Shown here one piece after another: positions 10,210 through 19,792 of a stretch of DNA of 64,000 nt. Under the pieces are notes generated by a model. The model was given only the letters and a program-made list of their open reading frames with translations, ran no database searches and had not been told where the DNA came from. A program made the position numbers and the translations under genes. The first letter of the stretch is position 1. Each line of letters opens with the position of its first letter. The stretch comes from Pseudomonas sp. gcc21 (lineage in GTDB: Bacteria; Pseudomonadota; Gammaproteobacteria; Pseudomonadales; Pseudomonadaceae), in contig NZ_CP051625.1 of NCBI RefSeq assembly GCF_012844345.1, positions 2,232,001 to 2,296,000 on the forward strand, written 5' to 3'.

Positions 10210-12477
10210 TCAGCGTGTCTGGGTGAGTACCTTGCCCAAACCCATGTTACGTAGCGCCAGGTGCAGAGTGCTCTGAACCAGATAGGGGTTATCCAGTTCG
10301 ATAACCTCGTCGAGTAACGCCTTGGCGTCACTGAGGCGGATCTGGCGCAGCAACCACTTGACCTTGGGCAGATTGGTGGCATTCATCGACAGCACATCGC
10401 AGCCCATCGCCATCAACAAAACCGCCGCAGCCGGATCACCCGCCATCTCGCCGCACACACTCATTGGCTTGCCGGCGATGCGACAGGCTGATGCAATCTT
10501 GACCAGCGCCTGCAGCACAGCGGGATGCAGCGAATGGTACAGATCGGCGACCCGCGGATTATTGCGATCCACCGCCAACAGATATTGCGTCAGGTCATTG
10601 GTGCCCACCGACAGGAAGTCGACCATCTGTACCAGTTCACGCGCCTGATATACCGCTGCGGGTACTTCGATCATTACGCCGACTGGGGGCATATGCACCT
10701 TGACCCCTTCATCGCAGACTTCGCTGTAGGCGCGATGAATCAGGTGTAGCGCTTCCTCAACCTCATACACGCTGCTGATCATCGGCAACATGATGCGCAG
10801 GTTATTCAACCCTTCGCTGGCCTTGAGCATGGCGCGCGTCTGAACCAGGAAGATTTCGGGATGGTCGAGCGTCACCCGGATACCGCGCCAGCCAAGGAAG
10901 GGATTGTCTTCCTTGATCGGAAAATACGTCAGCGCCTTGTCGCCGCCAATGTCCAGGCTGCGCATGGTCACGGGCAACGGGTGAAAGGCTTCCAGCTGCC
11001 CGCGATAGGTGGCCTGCTGCTCTTTCTCGCTGGGGAAGCGATCCTGAATCATGAAGGGCACTTCAGTGCGATACAACCCTACCCCTTCCGCGCCGCGATC
11101 AAGCGACCTGGCCACATCGGCGAGCAGACCGGTATTCACCCACAATGGCATGCGATGCCCGTCGAGGGTGACGCAGGGCGCCTCGTTGAGCTTCTCGAGA
11201 CCCTGTATCAACTCCCGTTCTTCACGCACCAGATCGTAGTAATGGCGACGCAGCTCCGGGGACGGATTGGAATAGACCTCACCATGGTTGCCGTCGACGA
11301 TCAGCTCCATGCCGTCAACCCGCGTATAGGGCAGGTCTACTGCGCCCATCACCGTGGGTATGCCCATGGCACGCGCAAGGATCGCAACGTGCGAGCTACC
11401 CGAGCCGAGTACGGAGACCAGGCCGACCAGTTTTTCCTTCGGCACCTCGCCGAGCATGACCGGAGACAGTTCTTCACTGACCAGAATGGTGTTCTCGGGA
11501 AAAACCAATTCCCGCTTACCCGCTTCCTGCAGGTATGCAAGAATTCGCCGCCCCAGATCCTTGACGTCCGAAGCGCGCTCGCGCAGGTAGGGATCGTCCA
11601 TCATCTCGAAGCGATTGACGTGCGCGTTCACCACATCGCGCAGCGCGCCCTGAGCCCATTGACCGCTGCGAATGCCGGCAGAGATTTCGCTACCCAAAGC
11701 GGAGTCGTCGAGCATCATCTGATATACGTCGAACAGCGCCAGCTCTTCAGGACGCAATTGTGACGACAATCTGCGTGATAACGTCTGCATATCCTGGCGC
11801 ACCGCCTCGAGGGCGCGCTGCAGCAATGCCAGCTCTGCATCCAGATCGGCAACGGGCTTGTCCGGAACCGAACCGAGATCGGCCGGCGGCAACACCACCA
11901 CAGCCTGACCGATGGCCACGCCGGGCGCGCCGGGTACCGCGACGAAACGAGTATCCTGAACGGCTTCGCCACCCCACCCGAGACCACGGATCGAACCGGT
12001 CGCTTCAGCATGGGCAATCACCCCTGCGAGCTGGGCGCTCATGGTGACCAGGAAGGATTCTTCACTCTCGTCAAACTGGCGGCGCTCCTTCTGTTGCACC
12101 ACCAGCACACCCATCACCCGGCGGTGATGCAGAATGGGGACACCCAGAAAGGAGGCAAAACGTTCTTCGCCGGTTTCGGCAAAATAGCGGTATTTGGGAT
12201 GGGCGGCGGCGTCTTCGAGGTTGACCGGTTCTTCGCGGTTACCCACGTGACCAACCAGACCTTCATTGCTGGCCAGACTGACCCGCCCCACAGCGTCCTG
12301 ATTGAGGCCTTTGGTAGCCATCAGGACGTATCGTCCGGAACCCGGCTCGAATAGGTAGACCGAGCACACTTCAGTGCCCATGGTTTCGCGGACCTGCGCA
12401 ACGATGATGTTCAGGGCTGTCGACAAGTCTTTTGCCGAGTTGACCTCCTGAACGATTCGCCGCAGCGTGGTCAGCAT
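10210..12477 (-). CDS. ptsP: Phosphoenolpyruvate-protein phosphotransferase PtsP (EI-Ntr)
   Basis: First component of the nitrogen-related phosphotransferase relay: it takes phosphate from PEP and passes it to NPr (PtsO) and then PtsN. It has an N-terminal GAF domain (about residues 1-150), a phosphohistidine domain with the active His in GSGSSHVAIL, and a C-terminal TIM-barrel PEP-binding domain with GVGLYRTEVPFM, RSLDIGGDKAL and SVCGEMAGDP. Two Mets are possible. MLTTLRRIVQEV at 12477 matches homologues and has better ribosome-site spacing than the ATG at 12486. It is translationally close to rppH, whose stop is at 12480. Confidence 0.94.
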   Translation of the reverse strand: MLTTLRRIVQEVNSAKDLSTALNIIVAQVRETMGTEVCSVYLFEPGSGRYVLMATKGLNQDAVGRVSLASNEGLVGHVGNREEPVNLEDAAAHPKYRYFAETGEERFASFLGVPILHHRRVMGVLVVQQKERRQFDESEESFLVTMSAQLAGVIAHAEATGSIRGLGWGGEAVQDTRFVAVPGAPGVAIGQAVVVLPPADLGSVPDKPVADLDAELALLQRALEAVRQDMQTLSRRLSSQLRPEELALFDVYQMMLDDSALGSEISAGIRSGQWAQGALRDVVNAHVNRFEMMDDPYLRERASDVKDLGRRILAYLQEAGKRELVFPENTILVSEELSPVMLGEVPKEKLVGLVSVLGSGSSHVAILARAMGIPTVMGAVDLPYTRVDGMELIVDGNHGEVYSNPSPELRRHYYDLVREERELIQGLEKLNEAPCVTLDGHRMPLWVNTGLLADVARSLDRGAEGVGLYRTEVPFMIQDRFPSEKEQQATYRGQLEAFHPLPVTMRSLDIGGDKALTYFPIKEDNPFLGWRGIRVTLDHPEIFLVQTRAMLKASEGLNNLRIMLPMISSVYEVEEALHLIHRAYSEVCDEGVKVHMPPVGVMIEVPAAVYQARELVQMVDFLSVGTNDLTQYLLAVDRNNPRVADLYHSLHPAVLQALVKIASACRIAGKPMSVCGEMAGDPAAAVLLMAMGCDVLSMNATNLPKVKWLLRQIRLSDAKALLDEVIELDNPYLVQSTLHLALRNMGLGKVLTQTR

Positions 12478-12479
12478 GC

Positions 12480-12971
12480 TCAACATTCCGTAAGCTCACC
12501 AGTCGGCAAGCGCGGCGCCAGTTCTTTCATGGCGCGGCGGTAGACATCCCGCTTGAAGGCCACTACCTGACCTAACGGATACCAGTAGCTGACCCAGCGC
12601 CAACCGTCGAATTCAGGCTTGGGCGTCTTTGTCATGCACACGCGCGCCTCGTCGGTCTTGAGCCGCAACAGGAACCATTTCTGTTTCTGACCAACGCATA
12701 TGGGCTGGGAATGATTGCGAATGAGCCGCTGTGGCAAGCGGTAGCGCAGCCAACCGCGGGTACAGGCAAGGATTTCAACATCCTCGGGCATCAGCCCGAC
12801 CTCCTCGTGCAGCTCACGATAAAGGGCCTGTTCCGGACTCTCGTTACGCTGAATCCCGCCCTGGGGAAACTGCCACGCGTCCTGACCGATTCTCCGCGCC
12901 CATAGCACCTGGCCCAACCCATTGGTCAGGATAATGCCTACGTTTGGACGGAAACCATCGGGGTCAATCAC
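12480..12971 (-). CDS. rppH: RNA pyrophosphohydrolase RppH
   Basis: Nudix hydrolase that removes pyrophosphate from the 5' triphosphate end of mRNA and so triggers RNase E-dependent decay. The 163-residue protein shows the Nudix box as GGIQRNES followed by RELHEEVGL, plus the flanking DAWQFPQ and WRWVSYW segments of RppH. It begins with a GTG ([14 protein letters not shown] follows), which fits the conserved N-terminus. The rppH-ptsP pair is conserved in Pseudomonas and enteric bacteria. The short gap to the divergent HAD gene should hold both promoters. Confidence 0.94.
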   Translation of the reverse strand: MIDPDGFRPNVGIILTNGLGQVLWARRIGQDAWQFPQGGIQRNESPEQALYRELHEEVGLMPEDVEILACTRGWLRYRLPQRLIRNHSQPICVGQKQKWFLLRLKTDEARVCMTKTPKPEFDGWRWVSYWYPLGQVVAFKRDVYRRAMKELAPRLPTGELTEC

Positions 12972-13115
12972 AGCCTTGATCCTTTATCGGGTGTCACCGC
13001 ATTGTTCCACAAAGACGCGCAGCGCAGCAATTGCATAAATGGTCTGCAGCTCAAGCATTTGCCGTGCACCTGGATTATCCTTGTGGCCTTCATCCCAACC
13101 TTACAGGAGTGCCCC

Positions 13116-13772
13116 GTGCCACTGGCCATTTTCGACCTCGACAACACGCTGCTCGGTGGAGACAGCGATCACGCCTGGGGTCAGTTCGTTGTCGCTCAGA
13201 ACATTGTTGATGCCGCTGTGTATCAGGAGCGCAACGATCAGTTCTTCAATGATTACCTTGCCGGACGGCTGGATATAGAGGTGTATCTGAATTTCTGCCT
13301 GCAGATGCTCGCAGAACACCCCGAGGAGCAGCTGGACACCTGGCACCAACAGTTCATGAAGGAAGTGATTGATCCGATCATGTTGCCGAAGGCCATCGAG
13401 CTGATCGAGCAGCATCGTCAGGCGGGCGATACGCTGATGATCATCACGGCCACTAACCGCTTCGTCACCGGCCCGATCGCTGCCAGGCTCGGCATCGACA
13501 TACTGCTAGCCACCGAATGCGAGCGCGTCGACGGACGTTACACCGGCAAAACCACCGATATACCCTGTTTCCGCGAAGGCAAAGTGACCCGTCTGGAGCG
13601 CTGGTTGGGTGAAAATGATCAGAGCCTGGACGGGGCGTGCTTTTACAGCGACTCGTATAACGACCTGCCGCTGCTGAGCATGGTGGATCGCCCCGTGGCG
13701 GTTGATCCGGACGAGAAACTGCGGGCGCATGCTGAGGACAAGGGCTGGGAGATAATCAGTCTGCGTGACTGA
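13116..13772 (+). CDS. HAD-family hydrolase, subfamily IB (SerB/CicA-like)
   Basis: A 218-residue cytosolic phosphatase-type protein. HAD motif I is [17 protein letters not shown], with the nucleophile Asp at about residue 7. Motif II lies in [10 protein letters not shown], and motif IV in [11 protein letters not shown], typical of the IB subfamily that includes phosphoserine phosphatase-like enzymes. The exact substrate is unknown. The frame is open from 13002, but homology begins at the GTG at 13116, which is preceded by an AGGAG, so this start is used. It is divergent from rppH and followed by a repeat-rich spacer. Confidence 0.87.
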   Translation: MPLAIFDLDNTLLGGDSDHAWGQFVVAQNIVDAAVYQERNDQFFNDYLAGRLDIEVYLNFCLQMLAEHPEEQLDTWHQQFMKEVIDPIMLPKAIELIEQHRQAGDTLMIITATNRFVTGPIAARLGIDILLATECERVDGRYTGKTTDIPCFREGKVTRLERWLGENDQSLDGACFYSDSYNDLPLLSMVDRPVAVDPDEKLRAHAEDKGWEIISLRD

Positions 13773-13794
13773 GCGTTGTTATTGTCGGAAACCT

Positions 13795-14045
13795 AGAGCG
13801 TCCTGCGGACGATTGCATGAATGCAGGAGTTAGAGCGACGCAGGAAGCCAAAGCCGACGCCATCGCGGCGGCGGTTCGGCGTTCCGATCGCCTCTCCCGC
13901 AGTAGGTCAAGCGCAGCACGAGACTATTTTGTGGGAGACGTGACCTCACGGCGATCTGGCCGTCAGGCCAGTTGTTTTAATGTCTGAACCAAACAGGGCG
14001 TCCTGCGGATGCCATCGCGGCGGGGGCGCCCGTCCCACAAAAAAC
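13795..14045. repeat. Second REP-like repeat block, between the HAD gene and rlmI
   Basis: The roughly 300-base spacer 13773-14069 between convergent genes holds no gene. It contains two GCGTCCTGCGGA boxes (near 13799 and 13992), several ATCGCGGCGG cores and GTGGGAG or TCCCAC ends. The stretch 13906-13937 is nearly identical to 1151-1182 in the first repeat block (GTCAAG, CGCAGCACGA, CTATTTTGTGGGAG). A small GC-rich stem (13956-13971, CTGGCC and GGCCAG) followed by TTGTTTT could terminate the HAD transcript. The copy is more diverged than the one near argE. Confidence 0.65.
13955..13979 (+). terminator. Possible Rho-independent terminator downstream of the HAD gene
   Basis: A 6-bp GC-rich stem CTGGCC-GTCA-GGCCAG is followed directly by TTGTTTT on the plus strand. 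It is short and sits about 180 nt after the stop codon inside the repeat block, so it may equally be part of the repeat. Confidence 0.35.
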
Positions 14046-14069
14046 CCGGCACCCTCCTTTAGCGCTAAA

Positions 14070-15263
14070 TCAGACCGGTAGAACCCGGCAGAAAAACGCC
14101 TTGATGTAGCCCGTTTCAGGAATGGCCGGATGCAGTGGATGGTCCGGCCCCTGAAAGCCGCGCTCAGCGATGATCAAATGCCGATCCAGATGGCGGCTAC
14201 CGGCGAGCAAGGTGTCACGCAGCCGGTCTTCGGCGAGATGCATGGAGCAGGATGCCGAAACCAGAATACCGTCCTTGTTCAGCAGGCGCATGGCCTGCTC
14301 GTTCAACCGGCGATAAGCCGCTTCGCCATTACGGATATCCTTGCGCTTCTTGATGAAGGCCGGCGGATCAGCAATCACTACGTCGAATTTTTCACCGCCT
14401 GATTTCAGCTCACGCAGCGCGTCCATAACGTCACCTTCAACCACGGCCATCCTGTCCGCCACGCCATTCAGCGAAGCGTTGTGCTCGACCAGATCCAGCG
14501 CCGGTGCCGAACTGTCAACGCACATGACTTCGCTGGCACCAAACGCAGCTGCCTGCACGCCCCAACCCCCGATATAACTGTACAGATCCAGCACGCGCTT
14601 ACCGGCAACATAGGGCTGCAAACGAGCGCGATTCATACGGTGATCATAGAACCAACCAGTTTTCTGCCCGGTCCAGACCGGCGCTTCGAATTGAACGCCA
14701 TTCTCCTCCAGCGCCACTCGCTCCGGCACCTCGCCGTGCACTGCCTCGACCACTGATGGCAGGCCTTCGGCAGCGCGTGCAGCGCCGTCGTTCTTGAACA
14801 GGATACCGGCCGGTTTGAACACCTGAACCAACGCCTCAATGATGGCTTCGCGCACCCGCTCCATGCCTGGCGTAGCAATCTGCACCACGAGATAGTCGGC
14901 GAACCGGTCAACAACCAGACCAGGCAAAAGGTCAGAGTCGCCATACACCAGACGATAGAACGGCTTGTCGAAGAGTTTTTCACGCAGGCTCAGCGCGATC
15001 TTGAGCCGATGCACCAGCAAGGACTTTTCCAGCGGCGCGCTGGCGTCACGGCTGTGCAGGCGGGCACAGATCAGATTATTCGGGCTGACGGTAGCCAGGC
15101 CCAGGAACTTGCCCGTGCTGGTTTCAATCCGAACTTCCTGCCCCGACTCGAGCACCGTGAGCGGAGTCTGGGCTGTATCTACCTCATTACTGAACACCCA
15201 GAGGTGTCCGCCTTTTATACGGCGATCACTGTTGGATTTCAGACGCAGATTGGGGAGATTCAT
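14070..15263 (-). CDS. rlmI: 23S rRNA m5C1962 methyltransferase RlmI
   Basis: SAM-dependent methyltransferase expected to methylate C1962 of 23S rRNA. The 397-residue protein has an N-terminal PUA RNA-binding domain (about 1-75, KGGHLWVFSNEVD), then a Rossmann methyltransferase domain with VLDLYSYIGGWG, IADPPAF and the catalytic-type cysteine in SASCSMH. The frame runs upstream to 15296, but MNLPNLRLKSN at 15263 matches family N-termini and follows AGGAGT, so that start is chosen. It is divergent from the ACT-domain gene. Confidence 0.9.
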   Translation of the reverse strand: MNLPNLRLKSNSDRRIKGGHLWVFSNEVDTAQTPLTVLESGQEVRIETSTGKFLGLATVSPNNLICARLHSRDASAPLEKSLLVHRLKIALSLREKLFDKPFYRLVYGDSDLLPGLVVDRFADYLVVQIATPGMERVREAIIEALVQVFKPAGILFKNDGAARAAEGLPSVVEAVHGEVPERVALEENGVQFEAPVWTGQKTGWFYDHRMNRARLQPYVAGKRVLDLYSYIGGWGVQAAAFGASEVMCVDSSAPALDLVEHNASLNGVADRMAVVEGDVMDALRELKSGGEKFDVVIADPPAFIKKRKDIRNGEAAYRRLNEQAMRLLNKDGILVSASCSMHLAEDRLRDTLLAGSRHLDRHLIIAERGFQGPDHPLHPAIPETGYIKAFFCRVLPV

Positions 15264-15518
15264 TGCGGACTCCTGGGTGATGGATCGGCAGAACATTCTG
15301 TCGGGGCCGCATTATACAGATGGCAGGCCTGCAATTGTCCGGAGATGTGTGCGAGGCTGTTGCCAGCGCTCCAGGCAATCTGAAGGAACAAGCCAGCATC
15401 CAGCGTCTCGAATATCCCGGCCGGTGCGATTATGCTGAGCACACGCTGGCCGGCCCGGCACCGGGGTGCCCAACGCCCAACCGCTACCTACAATATGTAC
15501 CTCAATAGGAGCCCGACC

Positions 15519-16031
15519 ATGAACACGCCACTCGTACTGACAGTTATATCCGCCGACAAACCCGGTCTGGTGGAAAGCGTCGCGCAGACCATCAACCAGC
15601 ACGGAGGCAACTGGCTGGAGAGCCGCATGTCGCGCATGGCCGGTCAGTTCGCCGGGATTCTGCTGGTGGATATTGCCGAGGACAAGGTTGAACCCCTGCG
15701 CATCGACCTGGAAGGCCTGACCAGTCTGGGCATCAATGTTCAGGTGGCTATCAGCGGACAGGCTGAGCAGCCCGAACAGCAAGGTTTGAAATTGAATCTG
15801 GTGGGTAACGACCGACCAGGGATCGTCCATGAAGTGTCGGGCGTACTGGCGCGCCATGGCGTCAATGTCGAGGAACTGATCACCGAGTGCACGCCTGCCC
15901 CCATGAGTGCAGACGTGCTGTTCAAGGCCGAGGCCCGTTTGGGCGTGTATCCCCAGACAGACCTGGCAGCACTGCGCAACGACCTCGAAAATCTGGCGGA
16001 TGATCTGATGGTCGAGCTGACCGACCTCTGA
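15519..16031 (+). CDS. GcvR-type tandem ACT-domain protein
   Basis: A 170-residue cytosolic protein made of two ACT domains (about residues 5-75 and 88-165). The first opens LVLTVISADKPGLVESVAQTI and the second LNLVGNDRPGIVHEVSGVLA. This is the build of the glycine cleavage repressor GcvR, which antagonises GcvA in E. coli. The assignment is by family; whether it controls the gcv genes 6 kb away is inference. The start is set at the ATG at 15519 after ATAGGAG; the longer open frame from 15432 is not supported. Confidence 0.8.
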   Translation: MNTPLVLTVISADKPGLVESVAQTINQHGGNWLESRMSRMAGQFAGILLVDIAEDKVEPLRIDLEGLTSLGINVQVAISGQAEQPEQQGLKLNLVGNDRPGIVHEVSGVLARHGVNVEELITECTPAPMSADVLFKAEARLGVYPQTDLAALRNDLENLADDLMVELTDL

Positions 16032-16050
16032 GTACCGGGCCGGCGCCTGC

Positions 16051-16341
16051 TCAATCGTGCTCGAGCGAGGCGTCACTCTTGAACAGGTACTTGCGCAGCT
16101 GCTCATCAAACGCGGGATCCCGCCGACGGATCCATTCGAGCACCATCGCCGCGTGCTCCTTCTCCTCATCCCGGTTGTGTTCCAGTAACCCGCGGAGCTC
16201 GTCGTCCTTGCAGGCGTCCATTCGCTGGTTGTACCAGTCGACGGCTTCGAGTTCTTCCATCAGCGATACCAGCGCACGATGCATATCGCGTGTCTTGTCG
16301 GTCAGCTCTGCTATGGGCTCGTGGTAGCCTTCGTTGGACAT
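16051..16341 (-). CDS. Encapsulated-ferritin (EncFtn)-like protein without encapsulin
   Basis: A 96-residue two-helix protein matching the encapsulin-associated ferritin family. That family's ferroxidase centre forms at a dimer interface and oxidises Fe(II). The conserved core is readable: MEELEAVDWYNQR (Glu-30, Trp-36, Tyr-37) and HNRDEEKEHAAM (Glu-60, His-63), matching the iron ligands I know for the Rhodospirillum rubrum protein. Encapsulin cargo versions carry a C-terminal targeting peptide; this one ends at SDASLEHD and has none. No encapsulin shell gene lies in the window. An AGGGGGAC ribosome site precedes the ATG. It lies 105 nt downstream of the SDR gene on the same strand. Confidence 0.85.
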   Translation of the reverse strand: MSNEGYHEPIAELTDKTRDMHRALVSLMEELEAVDWYNQRMDACKDDELRGLLEHNRDEEKEHAAMVLEWIRRRDPAFDEQLRKYLFKSDASLEHD

Positions 16342-16446
16342 GTGTCCCCCTTTTTCTGTTGGTCTTGGTCACCCTCAGACTGCCGAATGCCATGTAAGTG
16401 CCACATGCAGAGCTGCCAGGCGCAACGCGATGGCCAGGCGATCCCG

Positions 16447-17277
16447 TTATCGGCCAATGTAGCCGGGGTTGAAGATGACGTCGTCGCCCTTGATCATCTC
16501 GAAGATATCGCGGGCCGGGATAGCCGGGTCTTCCCAATCCGCGGCGCGATCTTCCTTCGACACCAGCGGCCCGACCGAATGCTCGCTGATCCGGGTACGC
16601 ATGCCGCCGGGCGCGGCGACAAACACCTTGATGTTGTCTTCCTTGAGTTCCACTGCAACGCTCTGGAACAGTCCGTGAATGGCGTGTTTGCTGCCCGAGT
16701 AGTGACCAAGCCCTGAGGGCGCAGCGCGCATGCCCAGGATCGAAGACACATTGAGAATGGTCCCGCCGCCCTGCTCGCGCATGATCGGAATCACCCGCTG
16801 GGTGAGGTCTGCGTACGCCCAATAATTGACTTCAAACATGTGCTTGGCCTGACCGATGTCCATTTGCTCAAGCGTCGCGAGATAGGAATAGCCGGCATTA
16901 TTGAACAGATAGTCTATGCGTCCGTAATGCTCCATCGCCGCCTCGATCACCCGGGGGCGCTGTTCCGGATCTGCCAGGTCGACGTCCACTACCACGGCTT
17001 CGCCACCCTGGGAACGAATCTGCTCGGCCAGCTGCTCGGACGGCGCCGGGCGCATGTCGACCAGCACCAGACGCATACCTTCCTTGGCTCCAAGCAGCGC
17101 GAGTTCACGTCCCAGTCCATGACTTGAGCCGGTAATGACCGCGACCTTGCCGCGCATTGCCGCTTCCTCCGCCTGCGCGGAGCCCGGGACCAACAGATAA
17201 AGTGATAACACCAGGCTGATGAAGAATGCAGGGACCCATCTGCCGGTAACAACCATGGAAGGCGATGAGCAGGTCAT
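16447..17277 (-). CDS. Short-chain dehydrogenase/reductase with N-terminal signal-like segment
   Basis: A classical SDR enzyme: nucleotide-binding TGSSHGLG, NNAG, and the catalytic Ser, Tyr and Lys in SSILGMRAAPSGLGHYSGSKHA. The substrate is unknown. The chosen ATG at 17277 follows a strong AAGGAG and adds about 35 residues before the Rossmann fold: a basic start, a hydrophobic run (FFISLVLSLYLLV) and an AQA cleavage-like site. It therefore looks exported or membrane-anchored, which is odd for an NAD(P) enzyme. A cytosolic form could start at the internal Met just before RGKVAVITG. The EncFtn-like gene follows 105 nt downstream. Confidence 0.8.
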   Translation of the reverse strand: MTCSSPSMVVTGRWVPAFFISLVLSLYLLVPGSAQAEEAAMRGKVAVITGSSHGLGRELALLGAKEGMRLVLVDMRPAPSEQLAEQIRSQGGEAVVVDVDLADPEQRPRVIEAAMEHYGRIDYLFNNAGYSYLATLEQMDIGQAKHMFEVNYWAYADLTQRVIPIMREQGGGTILNVSSILGMRAAPSGLGHYSGSKHAIHGLFQSVAVELKEDNIKVFVAAPGGMRTRISEHSVGPLVSKEDRAADWEDPAIPARDIFEMIKGDDVIFNPGYIGR

Positions 17278-17470
17278 GGATGTCTCCTTGAACAATAACG
17301 TGCCGGACCGGCAATGAAACATTTCGAAGTGGCGCTGTCGAGAAAGTTCCGACTTATCCGGTTATTCGCCGAGCAGTGCACAGCTTTGCCGGTTGCCTGG
17401 ATAGATGGGCTGAATACCTCGCCACATGCGCCGGGTGCTGGAGCCTTGCAGTATTCTCGAAGCTCGATTG

Positions 17471-18682
17471 ATGTTGGCTTCCAATGTTGAGGCAACCGTA
17501 TTGAACCGTAATCTTCTCGCACTCACTACAGCCACCTGTGCTATAGGCACCCAGACTTTCGTGTTCGCCGGGTTGCTGATAGAACTGGCGGCTGATTTCG
17601 GCATCAGTGCGGCTACTGGCGGTTATCTGGCCGCAGCCTACGCCTTGACCTATGCCATCACCGCCCCCTTCATCGCCCTGCGAACCGGCCAGCTGGAGCG
17701 ACGACGCCTCCTCTGGACGGCTTTGACCGTACTTGGGTGCATCAACCTGCTCGCCTCGCTGGCTGGAACCTTCAGCCAATTGATCGGCCTGCGTATCCTT
17801 GCCGGGCTGGCGGCTACTCTGGTCATTCCCGTGGTGCCGGCAGTCGTGGCCAGCCTGTTTCCGCCGGAGAGGCGCGCTTCCGCGTTAGCGACAGTCATGG
17901 GCGGCATGGTCATCGCGTTTCTGTTCGGCATGCCAGCCGGAAGTCTCATTGGCGGACACTTTGGCTGGCGCTCGACCTTCCTGCTCGCAGCGGCGCTATG
18001 CTTTACGTCTGCGGTAGCCATCCGGTTGACCCTGCCGCGCATCGTCAGCCAGGATCACACCGGTTGGGCGCTACTGCTAAAGGGCTGGCAGCCCTCGGTT
18101 CGCCGGCTGCTGTTGATGACACTGACCGCGTTCAGCGCAACCTTCTGTGTGATTCCCTATATCGCACCAGTGATGCAGACGATCATCGGCAGCACCGACA
18201 AGGTGGCCCTGTCACAAATGCTGGTGGGCGTCGGGGCGATACTCGGCATCAGCATAGCTGGCCGATTCGCATCGCCGGATCGCGCCGGCCAGTTACTCAC
18301 GTTCATCTTCGTAATTATCGCGCTGACCCAGCTGCTCTATTTCTGCTCGATGCTGTGGCTGACCGGCCTCGGTCTGTTCAGCTGGCTCGGCATGGGATCG
18401 GCAGTGTTGTTGGGCTCGTGCGCGCTGTTCACTCTGAGCCCGCTGGTTCAGGCGCAGCTGATGGATGCCGCGCCTGAGGCCAGGCAGGTGGTGATGGCGC
18501 TCAACGGCTCGATGATGTTTCTGGGCCAGGGCGCTGGCGCAGCGCTCGGCGCGCAGGTCACCCAGACGTTCTCACTGCCCATGATCGGACTGGCTGGCAT
18601 GCTGGTCGCAATGATCGGGCTGGCCAGCGCCTATCGGCTGCAACGATCGAACCCAGCGACTACGAGCCAGCCCGCGGCATGA
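17471..18682 (+). CDS. MFS transporter, DHA1 (AraJ/YdhP-like) family
   Basis: A 403-residue inner-membrane protein with about twelve hydrophobic segments, typical of DHA1-type drug or sugar efflux proteins. The first segments read NLLALTTATCAIGTQTFVFAGLL, and the motif region near ALRTGQLERRRLL resembles the cytoplasmic loop between helices 2 and 3. The start is uncertain: the frame opens at 17426 and the ATG at 17471 is the more plausible. It converges on the gapdh gene. Because of the arsenic-type neighbours it was compared with ArsJ, but the ArsJ N-terminal signature is not there. Substrate unknown. Confidence 0.78.
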   Translation: MLASNVEATVLNRNLLALTTATCAIGTQTFVFAGLLIELAADFGISAATGGYLAAAYALTYAITAPFIALRTGQLERRRLLWTALTVLGCINLLASLAGTFSQLIGLRILAGLAATLVIPVVPAVVASLFPPERRASALATVMGGMVIAFLFGMPAGSLIGGHFGWRSTFLLAAALCFTSAVAIRLTLPRIVSQDHTGWALLLKGWQPSVRRLLLMTLTAFSATFCVIPYIAPVMQTIIGSTDKVALSQMLVGVGAILGISIAGRFASPDRAGQLLTFIFVIIALTQLLYFCSMLWLTGLGLFSWLGMGSAVLLGSCALFTLSPLVQAQLMDAAPEARQVVMALNGSMMFLGQGAGAALGAQVTQTFSLPMIGLAGMLVAMIGLASAYRLQRSNPATTSQPAA

Positions 18683-18722
18683 GCATCCTGCCCTCACCCT
18701 TGGCCAGGCAGCACCAGGCCAG

Positions 18723-19727
18723 CTAAACCGCGCTGCCGACCAACCGTGCCAGCTCCATGGTGCGGTTGGCGTAGCCCCACTCGTTGTCGTACCAGGCATA
18801 GACTTTCACCTGGGTGCCGTTGATCACCATGGTCGACAGCGCATCGACTATCGAGGAGCGCGGATCGGTCCGGTAGTCAATGGAGACCAGCGGGCGCTCT
18901 TCATAACCGAGAATCCCCTGCAAGGCACCCGTGGCAGCCTCCTTGAACCAGGCATTCACCTGCTCGGCGGTGGTTGGCCTTTCCATCTCGAACACACAGT
19001 CGGTAAGCGAAGCGTTGGCGATAGGAACACGTACGGCCTGACCGTTAAGCTTGCCCTTCAGCTCGGGAAATATCTCAGCGATGGCCGCCGCCGACCCGGT
19101 ACTCGTCGGTATCAGGCTCAAGCCGGCCGCACGCGCCCGGCGTATGTCCTTGTGCGGCTTGTCGAGCACACCCTGGCTATTGGTCGGCCCGTGAATGGTG
19201 GTGATCGAGCCGTGGCGTATACCCAGCTGTTCATGCAGTACCTTGACCACCGGCGCCAGGCAATTGGTGGTGCAGGACGCTGCACTCACAACACGATGCT
19301 GCGCGGGATCGAACAGGTGCTCATTTACCCCCAGGACGATGTTCAGAGCGCCTTCATCCTTCACCGGCGCGCTGACGACGACGCGCTTGACGCCCTGATC
19401 CAGGTAGCCCTGTAACGCTGACATCTTCTTGTTCACACCGCTGGATTCGATCACCACATCGCAGCCGGACCAGTCGGTGTCTGCAATCGCACGGTTGGCC
19501 GTCAGCCTTACTTCCCTGCCACCGATAGCCAGAGCCGCGTCCTGCGCTGTGGCTTCATGCTGCCAGCGGCCATGTATGGAATCAAAATTGAGTAGATGAG
19601 CGTGGGTCGCAGCGTCACCGGACGGATCGTTGATCTGCACGAACTCAACATCAGGCCAGTCCCATGCAACACGAACCGCCAGTTTGCCGATACGGCCGAA
19701 ACCGTTTATGCCTAGCTTGATGGTCAT
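18723..19727 (-). CDS. Glyceraldehyde-3-phosphate dehydrogenase, ArsJ-associated type
   Basis: A 334-residue type I GAPDH. It has the NAD-binding GINGFGRIG, catalytic cysteine in [13 protein letters not shown] and the terminal [14 protein letters not shown]. Segments such as [24 protein letters not shown] and [14 protein letters not shown] match GAPDHs encoded beside arsJ, which convert arsenate and glyceraldehyde 3-phosphate to 1-arseno-3-phosphoglycerate for export. The region after the catalytic His ([11 protein letters not shown]) differs from the DLTNTQ form I recall. It lies 65 nt downstream of arsH on the same strand. No arsJ is visible, so its arsenic role is inferred from sequence type and arsH. 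Confidence 0.85.
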   Translation of the reverse strand: MTIKLGINGFGRIGKLAVRVAWDWPDVEFVQINDPSGDAATHAHLLNFDSIHGRWQHEATAQDAALAIGGREVRLTANRAIADTDWSGCDVVIESSGVNKKMSALQGYLDQGVKRVVVSAPVKDEGALNIVLGVNEHLFDPAQHRVVSAASCTTNCLAPVVKVLHEQLGIRHGSITTIHGPTNSQGVLDKPHKDIRRARAAGLSLIPTSTGSAAAIAEIFPELKGKLNGQAVRVPIANASLTDCVFEMERPTTAEQVNAWFKEAATGALQGILGYEERPLVSIDYRTDPRSSIVDALSTMVINGTQVKVYAWYDNEWGYANRTMELARLVGSAV

Positions 19728-19792
19728 ACTTGCCCCCTGATAAATAGCATTCGGCCCGCCAGCAAGCAGGTATTGGGCAAGTATGGACGTTC

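Noticed and set aside
17471..18682. MFS gene next to gapdh-arsH as ArsJ
   Set aside because: The N-terminal sequence and loop motifs fit DHA1-type efflux proteins, not ArsJ as I know it, and the gene is on the opposite strand.
18723..19727. Erythrose-4-phosphate dehydrogenase (Epd) for the GAPDH gene
   Set aside because: Sequence blocks match the ArsJ-associated GAPDH type, and arsH is adjacent; no pdxB or pgk context.
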